5,938 nucleotides of DNA. It comes from an uncultured Lachnospira sp. GTDB lineage: Bacteria > Bacillota > Clostridia > Lachnospirales > Lachnospiraceae. Of this stretch, positions 1 through 3,596 are shown piece after piece; within the stretch, counting starts at the first letter, position 1; each line of letters starts with the position of its first letter. Below the pieces are notes generated by a model, which did not search any database, was not told the origin of the DNA, and saw only the letters and a list, made by a program, of their open reading frames with translations. The stretch covers positions 1 to 5,938 of the forward strand of contig CAKRKK010000154.1 in assembly GCA_934358235.1 (NCBI GenBank). The letters are read 5' to 3'. A program made the translations under genes and the position numbers.

Positions 1-263
1 ACACCCTTCTTTACCCTGTAACGTCCAACCAATACTGACTTTCTTAAATCACAGTCAATAAAAAGAACTTTCTTTCCTCCATCTGCAATAGAGGATGCAA
101 GATTCATAGTTACTGTTGACTTTCCCTCATTAGGTCCACAGCTTGTAAACATTACAACCTTAGTATCCTTTCCACTAAGGAATATATTAGTTCTTAAATT
201 TCTGTAGCTCTCTCTTACCTGATAATTATCCTGCTGGGTATTCTCTATACTGATTCTCTGCAT
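1..263 (-). CDS. CpsD/CapB-family tyrosine-protein kinase (BY-kinase), N-terminal part, cut by window edge
   Basis: The visible 87 codons encode the start of a bacterial tyrosine kinase of the CpsD/CapB/YwqD type. In this family the kinase binds ATP, autophosphorylates a C-terminal tyrosine cluster and, with its membrane adaptor, controls polysaccharide polymerisation and export. Seen here: an E-x2-R-x2-R oligomerisation motif (ESYRNLR, residues 18-24), a Walker A motif of the family form (SCGPNEGKST, 41-50) and a Walker A' motif (VLFIDCDLRKS, 66-76). The start ATG (261-263) follows GGAGGGA at 271-277 with a 7-nt gap. It lies 30 nt after the stop of the Wzz-like gene, so the two should be co-transcribed and act as one split kinase. 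Walker B and the tyrosine cluster lie outside the window, so activity cannot be judged. A MinD-like ATPase is unlikely given the adjacent adaptor gene. Confidence 0.93.
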   Translation of the reverse strand, partial: MQRISIENTQQDNYQVRESYRNLRTNIFLSGKDTKVVMFTSCGPNEGKSTVTMNLASSIADGGKKVLFIDCDLRKSVLVGRYRVKKG

Positions 264-293
264 TCTTAATTCCCTCCAACCTTTCTTTAGTTA

Positions 294-1040
294 TTATTTT
301 CTCTTCTTTCTCTTCTTAGCGTTTTGTGACTGTCCGTTATACTCTTCTTCTGTAAGAGGAATAAGTGAAAGGTTAGTTATACCAAGATATTTCTCTACAT
401 CATCTGATGTTTTAATTGTATCATCAAGAATGAAATTAACAACAAGTACTGCCATTGCTAAAACTATACCAACTGCTGCACCTAACATTGTATTCTTCTT
501 AACATTAGGACTTGATGGTTCAGTAGCAACTCTTCCGTACTCAATAACATTAACACCCTCTATCTGCATAACTGATGTTATCTGCTTTGCTGATATATCT
601 GCAACTGCATCAACTATCTTTTTCGCTCTTTGTGGATCCTCATCCGTAACTGTAACCTGAAGTACACGCGAATCTGATTCTATTTCGCACTTAATCTTCT
701 CTACAAGCTCATCAGATGTCATATCAAGGTTAAGATCCTGAACCACCTGCTCCACAACAGGAAGACTGGTTACAAGAACCTTGTAATCCTGAACAAGCTG
801 TGTTGATGACTGTATATCACTAAGCGTTGTTGTGGAACCATTCTGTCTGTTGATTATGTATAACTTTATTGATGACTGATACTGTGGTGTAATCGCAAGC
901 TCTGTTATAGAAAATGCTATAATTCCAACAACAATACCAGATATTATTATAACCCATATCTTTGACAACAGCATTCTTAATATCTGCATTATGTCAATTT
1001 CTACCTCTTCATTATTATCCTGCCTAATATTCTTTTCCAT
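294..1040 (-). CDS. Wzz/CapA/CpsC-like chain-length regulator, membrane adaptor of the tyrosine kinase
   Basis: This 248-residue protein has the two-helix topology of Gram-positive polysaccharide co-polymerases. A short cytoplasmic N-terminus (EVEIDIMQILRMLLSK, 12-27) of Wzz-domain type leads into membrane helix 1 (about 28-47). An extracellular coiled/alpha-beta region (about 50-180) follows, then a proline-containing stretch (EPSSPNVKKN, 174-183) just before membrane helix 2 (about 185-204). The cytoplasmic C-tail contains YLGITNLSLIPL (218-229). In the family the C-tail contacts and activates CpsD/CapB, and the pair sets capsule or exopolysaccharide chain length. No kinase domain is fused; the kinase is the next gene. 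The tail ends in KKRKKRK, an unusually basic finish. The start ATG (1038-1040) is preceded by AGGAGA at 1045-1050. The gene is the first of its operon, behind an exact consensus promoter at 1150-1178. The family is clear; the specific polymer is unknown. Confidence 0.93.
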   Translation of the reverse strand: MEKNIRQDNNEEVEIDIMQILRMLLSKIWVIIISGIVVGIIAFSITELAITPQYQSSIKLYIINRQNGSTTTLSDIQSSTQLVQDYKVLVTSLPVVEQVVQDLNLDMTSDELVEKIKCEIESDSRVLQVTVTDEDPQRAKKIVDAVADISAKQITSVMQIEGVNVIEYGRVATEPSSPNVKKNTMLGAAVGIVLAMAVLVVNFILDDTIKTSDDVEKYLGITNLSLIPLTEEEYNGQSQNAKKRKKRK

Positions 1041-1144
1041 CTTTTCTCCTGCTTCTCTTTTTTAATTGCTTGTTAATTATATACATTAAACTTGTATTAA
1101 AAATATATAAATATCCAAAATAATTACAAAGATATTTATATACT
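1041..1144 (-). promoter_or_regulatory. Leader (5' UTR) of the polysaccharide operon with a 5'-terminal stem-loop
   Basis: The predicted transcript start is about 1143-1144, leaving roughly 103 nt of very AT-rich leader before the Wzz-like start codon. A perfect 12-bp inverted repeat (TATATAAATATC at 1104-1115 against GATATTTATATA at 1131-1142, loop 1116-1130) forms a stem that begins one or two nucleotides after the start site. On the RNA strand it is followed by five T (1103-1099). A second, weaker 5-bp hairpin (ATACA 1081-1085, TGTAT 1093-1097) lies just downstream. The layout could be a weak attenuator or a 5' stem that protects the mRNA. It has only one G-C pair, so terminator strength is doubtful. 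Confidence 0.5.
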
Positions 1145-1149
1145 GCTTG

Positions 1150-1178
1150 ATTATACGTGTACTATTTTCTCTTGTCAA
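1150..1178 (-). promoter_or_regulatory. Consensus sigma-A promoter of the polysaccharide operon
   Basis: On the minus strand TTGACA (1178-1173) and TATAAT (1155-1150) are separated by exactly 17 nt, matching the primary sigma consensus at all twelve positions. It points to the Wzz-like gene with a start near 1143-1144. It lies downstream of the tRNA-Thr terminator, so the operon is insulated from tRNA transcription. The -35 sits in the palindrome CTTGTCAAG (1171-1179), and GCTTGA/TCAAGC (1145-1150, 1175-1180) flank the promoter, which leaves room for a repressor site. No regulator is encoded in the window. Confidence 0.85.
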
Positions 1179-1245
1179 GCAAGCTGACCTTACTATTATG
1201 CTTTTGATATTTCTTGTCTTTTCCTTTATATCCCACTCCATACAT

Positions 1246-1280
1246 AAAAATATCTGGATATCCAATCTGATACCCAGATA
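1246..1280 (-). terminator. Intrinsic terminator of tRNA-Thr
   Basis: Read on the minus strand, arm 1280-1269 pairs with arm 1262-1251 over 12 bp, including one G-U pair, around a 6-nt loop (AGATTG). TTTTT (1250-1246) follows. It starts 29 nt after the 3' end of tRNA-Thr and lies ahead of the polysaccharide operon promoter, so it separates the two units. Confidence 0.8.
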
Positions 1281-1309
1281 CGCCACCATAACTGGCATAG
1301 ATTATCAAA

Positions 1310-1382
<73 letters not shown>

Positions 1383-1393
1383 ACACACCACAT

Positions 1394-1422
1394 ATAATAC
1401 TATTGTAGCTTATAAATGTAAA
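1394..1422 (-). promoter_or_regulatory. Promoter of tRNA-Thr
   Basis: On the minus strand TTTACA (1422-1417) and TATTAT (1399-1394) have a 17-nt spacer, each differing from consensus at one position. The -10 ends 11 nt before the mature tRNA 5' end, which implies a leader of only about five nucleotides. The sequence upstream of the -35 is A/T-rich, as for UP elements of stable RNA genes. Confidence 0.75.
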
Positions 1423-1489
1423 GTGACTTAAATGTTTTTTTATAAATACTTTTCCTGTTTTTATTTTATTTATTTTTTAAAATTTATTG

Positions 1490-1518
1490 TTGACAGTACA
1501 TACATCTTATGATATTAT
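1490..1518 (+). promoter_or_regulatory. Promoter of tRNA-Leu(AAG)
   Basis: TTGACA (1490-1495) and TATTAT (1513-1518) are separated by 17 nt. A perfect TATAAT at 1516-1521 would give a 20-nt spacer and is less likely to be the one used. The 50 bases before the -35 are almost pure A/T, consistent with an UP element. It diverges from the tRNA-Thr promoter. Confidence 0.78.
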
Positions 1519-1524
1519 AATCAA

Positions 1525-1543
1525 GTCGCTGGGAAACAGCGGT
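1525..1543 (+). promoter_or_regulatory. Hairpin in the tRNA-Leu(AAG) precursor leader
   Basis: CGCTG (1527-1531) and CAGCG (1537-1541) pair around the loop GGAAA, and two flanking G-U pairs can extend the stem to 1525-1543. The predicted transcript start is about 1524-1526, so the hairpin would sit at the very 5' end of a leader of about 29 nt, followed by unpaired A-rich sequence up to the tRNA at 1554. The other two tRNAs here have leaders of only a few nucleotides. Confidence 0.5.
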
Positions 1544-1553
1544 AACTAAATAA

Positions 1554-1638
1554 GCAGTCGTGGCGGAATTGGCATACGCGCTAGACTAAGGATCTAGTCC
1601 ATATTGCTTGGGTGCGGGTTCAAGTCCCGCCGACTGCA
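1554..1638 (+). tRNA. tRNA-Leu (anticodon AAG)
   Basis: A complete 85-nt class II tRNA with a long variable arm. The acceptor stem GCAGTCG (1554-1560) pairs with CGACTGC (1631-1637), and the discriminator is A (1638). The anticodon stem CTAGA/TCTAG holds the loop CTAAGGA, giving anticodon AAG (1588-1590). The T arm GCGGG-TTCAAGT-CCCGC is canonical. A34 would be expected to be deaminated to inosine by TadA so that CUU, CUC and possibly CUA are read; this is inference from known wobble chemistry. CTT is a very common leucine codon in the neighbouring genes. CCA is not encoded. The gene has its own promoter and its own terminator. Confidence 0.96.
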
Positions 1639-1645
1639 CTACTTT

Positions 1646-1671
1646 AAGGAAGCTTTTATGCTTCCTTTTTT
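1646..1671 (+). terminator. Intrinsic terminator of tRNA-Leu(AAG)
   Basis: AAGGAAGC (1646-1653) pairs with GCTTCCTT (1660-1667) around TTTTAT, with a T run at 1666-1671. It begins seven bases after the tRNA 3' end and separates it from the second leucine tRNA. Confidence 0.88.
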
Positions 1672-1700
1672 GTTTATATTTTTTATTATTATTAAGCCTC

Positions 1701-1729
1701 TTGACATTTTTTACATATTATCATACAAT
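1701..1729 (+). promoter_or_regulatory. Promoter of tRNA-Leu(CAG)
   Basis: TTGACA (1701-1706), a 17-nt spacer and TACAAT (1724-1729). The -10 ends 10 nt before the mature tRNA, so the predicted leader is about three to four nucleotides. It lies after the previous tRNA's terminator, which supports an independent unit. Confidence 0.8.
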
Positions 1730-1739
1730 AAACAAGTTA

Positions 1740-1822
1740 GCGGAAATGTCGGAATGGCAGACGAGCAAGATTCAGATTCTTGTGTGGGTTACCACGTGTG
1801 GGTTCAAGTCCCATTTTCCGCA
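1740..1822 (+). tRNA. tRNA-Leu (anticodon CAG)
   Basis: A complete 83-nt class II tRNA. The acceptor stem GCGGAAA (1740-1746) pairs with TTTCCGC (1815-1821), and the discriminator is A (1822). The anticodon stem CAAGA/TCTTG carries the loop TTCAGAT with anticodon CAG (1773-1775), reading CUG. The variable arm has a GTGG/CCAC stem (about 1783-1797), and the T arm GTGGG/CCCAT closes on TTCAAGT. CCA is not encoded. A promoter lies directly upstream, and the shared bidirectional terminator at 1831-1884 lies directly downstream. Confidence 0.96.
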
Positions 1823-1830
1823 TTATATAT

Positions 1831-1884
1831 AAAAGTGGCTGCCGCCTTAACGATTGAATTTCGTTAAGACGGCAGCCACTTTTT
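1831..1884. terminator. Bidirectional terminator between tRNA-Leu(CAG) and the cyclophilin gene
   Basis: Arms 1831-1853 and 1861-1884 form a stem of about 23 bp around a 7-nt loop. The GC-rich core is GTGGCTGCCG/CGGCAGCCAC, and there is a T run at both ends (1880-1884 on the plus strand, 1834-1831 on the minus strand). The single deviation is a C-A mismatch in plus-strand RNA and a tolerated U-G pair in minus-strand RNA. It ends the plus-strand tRNA unit, nine bases after the tRNA, and the convergent lon-side protein cluster, 50 bases after the cyclophilin stop. Confidence 0.93.
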
Positions 1885-1934
1885 ATTTATATATCTATTT
1901 GTTTCTGATACTCATAGCCTTATGTCCTGCTATG

Positions 1935-2546
1935 TCAGTCTACAACCGTTATCTTATCTATAACCGGCTGGCTTTCCCTGTTAACCTTCCCATTATCATC
2001 TAGTGGTTTAACGCTGCTGCATATCTTATCTACAACATTCATACCATCAGTTACATAACCAAAGCAGGCGTACTTGCCATCAAGATATGTACTATCCTTA
2101 TGAACTATAAAGAACTGTGAGCTTGCGCTGTTGTTGCTGCTTGAACGTGCCATTGATATAGCACCTCTCTTATGTGTAAGTTCATTTGCAACACCATTTT
2201 CACTAAATTCACCTTTTATCTTATTCTCTGAGCCGCCAGTGCCATCGCCCGCCGGATCTCCTCCTTGTATCATAAAACCACTTATAATTCTATGAAATGT
2301 AAGTCCGTCATAAAAGCCTTCTTTAGCAAGGTTTACAAAGTTAGTAACTGTTATAGGTGCTGCATCAGCATCAAGCTCAACGCTTATATCACCGTAATCC
2401 CTTACAGTAATCACAACGTGATGTTTTCCTGAAAGCTGTTGCTGTATATCATTCTGATTTCCTGCTGTTTCAGAAGCTCCTTTGCCACAGGCAGTAATGG
2501 ATGCAGCCACAAGCATAATAACTATTAATATTGATAATCTTTTCAT
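1935..2546 (-). CDS. Peptidyl-prolyl cis-trans isomerase, cyclophilin type, secreted lipoprotein
   Basis: This 203-residue protein catalyses cis-trans isomerisation of proline peptide bonds and probably acts outside the membrane as a folding factor. A lipoprotein signal is visible: MKR, a hydrophobic helix (4-17) and the lipobox ITAC with lipidated Cys20. A Gln/Asn-rich linker (about 26-40) and a full cyclophilin domain (44-203) follow. Family active-site segments are present: FHRII (84-88) with the catalytic Arg86, FMIQGGD (91-97) and SQFFI (143-147). The position usually occupied by Trp (Trp121 of human cyclophilin A) is Tyr154, and the Phe-Gly of KYACFGYV is kept. The start ATG (2544-2546) has AGAGGA about 6 nt upstream. 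It follows the HPr-like gene by 27 nt, so the two are probably co-transcribed, and it ends before the bidirectional terminator. Its substrates are unknown. Confidence 0.95.
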   Translation of the reverse strand: MKRLSILIVIMLVAASITACGKGASETAGNQNDIQQQLSGKHHVVITVRDYGDISVELDADAAPITVTNFVNLAKEGFYDGLTFHRIISGFMIQGGDPAGDGTGGSENKIKGEFSENGVANELTHKRGAISMARSSSNNSASSQFFIVHKDSTYLDGKYACFGYVTDGMNVVDKICSSVKPLDDNGKVNRESQPVIDKITVVD

Positions 2547-2573
2547 ACTTATCCTCTCGTGTTTAATTAAAAC

Positions 2574-2810
2574 TTAATACTGCATGAATTCATTTATATC
2601 TCTTAAAACATCTTCAATTTCGCTTTCTCCACCATTAATGGTTAACTGAAGTGGTCTGCTTATATCGAGGCTGAACAAACCAACCAGCGACTTACCATCA
2701 ACAAAGCTGTTGCCACTCTCAACATCAAAGCTGCAGGAATACCTGCTTATTTTACTTACAAATCTCTGAACCTTTTCTACTGAATCAAGTAAAATTGAAA
2801 CTGTTAACAT
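2574..2810 (-). CDS. HPr-fold protein lacking the phosphoryl-accepting histidine
   Basis: This 78-residue protein resembles HPr, the phosphocarrier of the sugar phosphotransferase system, most clearly in its second half. GKSLVGLFSL (39-48) matches the family segment around the regulatory serine (KSxxGxxSL, here Ser41), and LQLTINGGESEIEDVLRDI (54-72) matches the last strand and helix. The first half has no G-x-HARP motif: residues 8-18 read LDSVEKVQRFV, with no histidine anywhere in the protein. It therefore cannot pass phosphate in the usual way. The protein could be a regulatory HPr relative, as Crh is in Bacillus (His15 replaced by Gln, Ser46 kept), but similarity to Crh itself is not close and the role is unknown. 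AGGAGG (2820-2825) lies 9 nt before ATG. The gene is followed 27 nt later by the cyclophilin gene. Confidence 0.8.
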   Translation of the reverse strand: MLTVSILLDSVEKVQRFVSKISRYSCSFDVESGNSFVDGKSLVGLFSLDISRPLQLTINGGESEIEDVLRDINEFMQY

Positions 2811-2870
2811 ATGTATCTTCCTCCTATTATGCCTTACCTTTTCTTATTGTTATAAAGTCTGACATCAACA

Positions 2871-2899
2871 ACTATACTACTTTTTATACTCAAAAACAA
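2871..2899 (-). promoter_or_regulatory. Weak promoter candidate for the HPr-like and cyclophilin genes
   Basis: In the 157-nt gap after yihA, the minus strand has TTGTTT (2899-2894) and TATAGT (2876-2871) with a 17-nt spacer. The -10 fits in five of six positions and the -35 in only three. No terminator hairpin with a T run is visible in the gap, so read-through from lon-yihA is also possible. Nothing else recognisable was found there. Confidence 0.35.
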
Positions 2900-2967
2900 C
2901 ATAATTCGACACCAGACAATCCATCTGTAAATCTGCAAATAAATTCCTACCGGATTCTAACTGCATT

Positions 2968-3570
2968 TCAGTCTTGAATTTCATCTGGCATAATATAAGC
3001 TTCTACTGTTTTCCACAGCTCTTCAAGCCCCTGCTTCGTTTCCGATGAAAATGGAATAAGAATATCATCCTCTCTTAATCCAAGACCTGTCCTTACTGCC
3101 TTGACATGCTTTGCAATCTGGCTTCTTTTAAGCTTATCAAGCTTAGTAGCAATAATAACCGGTCTGAAACCATTATCAACTATCCAGTTATACATCATTT
3201 TATCATTTTCTGATGGATCATGTCTTATATCTACGAGCAGAAATACCTGTTTAAGCATTGCAGACTTTTTTAAATACTTTTCTATCATTTTGCCCCACTT
3301 AGCTTTAACTGACGGACTTGCATTAGCATATCCATAGCCCGGCAGATCAACCAGATACATGCAATCGTTAATATTATAGAAATTGATAGTCTGCGTTTTT
3401 CCCGGCTGTGAAGATGTTCTTGCATAAGACTTTCTATTCATAAGCGAGTTAATAAGTGATGACTTGCCTACATTAGACTTTCCTGCAAATGCAACCTCCG
3501 GATACTGTGTATCCGGTATTGCACTTGTAACACCGATAACAATATCAAGATTAACCTTTTTTATAACCAT
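2968..3570 (-). CDS. yihA: Ribosome biogenesis GTPase YihA/YsxC (EngB)
   Basis: This 200-residue TRAFAC-class GTPase matches the usual family length. Known members bind late 50S assembly intermediates and are essential in several bacteria. All G motifs are visible: G1 GKSNVGKSS (30-38), G2 region PGKTQTINFY with its Thr (56-65), G3 DLPGYG (75-80), G4 TKLDK (142-146) and G5 SSETKQG (175-181). The sequence DLPGYGYA and the N-terminal extension ahead of G1 are characteristic of YihA/YsxC rather than Era or EngA. The start ATG (3568-3570) has AGGAGG (3579-3584) 8 nt upstream. It begins 26 nt after the lon stop codon, so it is translated from the same transcript. The lon-ysxC order is known from Bacillus and relatives. 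Confidence 0.97.
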   Translation of the reverse strand: MVIKKVNLDIVIGVTSAIPDTQYPEVAFAGKSNVGKSSLINSLMNRKSYARTSSQPGKTQTINFYNINDCMYLVDLPGYGYANASPSVKAKWGKMIEKYLKKSAMLKQVFLLVDIRHDPSENDKMMYNWIVDNGFRPVIIATKLDKLKRSQIAKHVKAVRTGLGLREDDILIPFSSETKQGLEELWKTVEAYIMPDEIQD

Positions 3571-3596
3571 TGCGGACTCCTCCTTATTTATCGTGA

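Noticed and set aside
430..660. Plus-strand 76-codon frame inside the Wzz-like gene
   Set aside because: It is antisense to a clear coding frame with two membrane helices. Similar antisense frames in yihA and lon were rejected for the same reason.
1516..1521. Perfect TATAAT as the -10 of tRNA-Leu(AAG)
   Set aside because: It would be 20 nt from TTGACA. The overlapping TATTAT at 1513-1518 gives the preferred 17-nt spacer, although use of both cannot be excluded.
1604..1867. Plus-strand open frames of 87 and 74 codons
   Set aside because: They run through both leucine tRNAs, a terminator and a promoter, have no convincing ribosome binding site and encode nothing recognisable.
1913..1934. CATAGC/GCTATG hairpin just after the cyclophilin stop
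   Set aside because: Only 6 bp with a 10-nt loop and no T run; the strong terminator follows 30 bases later and explains termination.
2826..2967. Search for a riboswitch or terminator between yihA and the HPr-like gene
   Set aside because: No extended stem, T run or recognisable aptamer core was found, only a weak promoter candidate.
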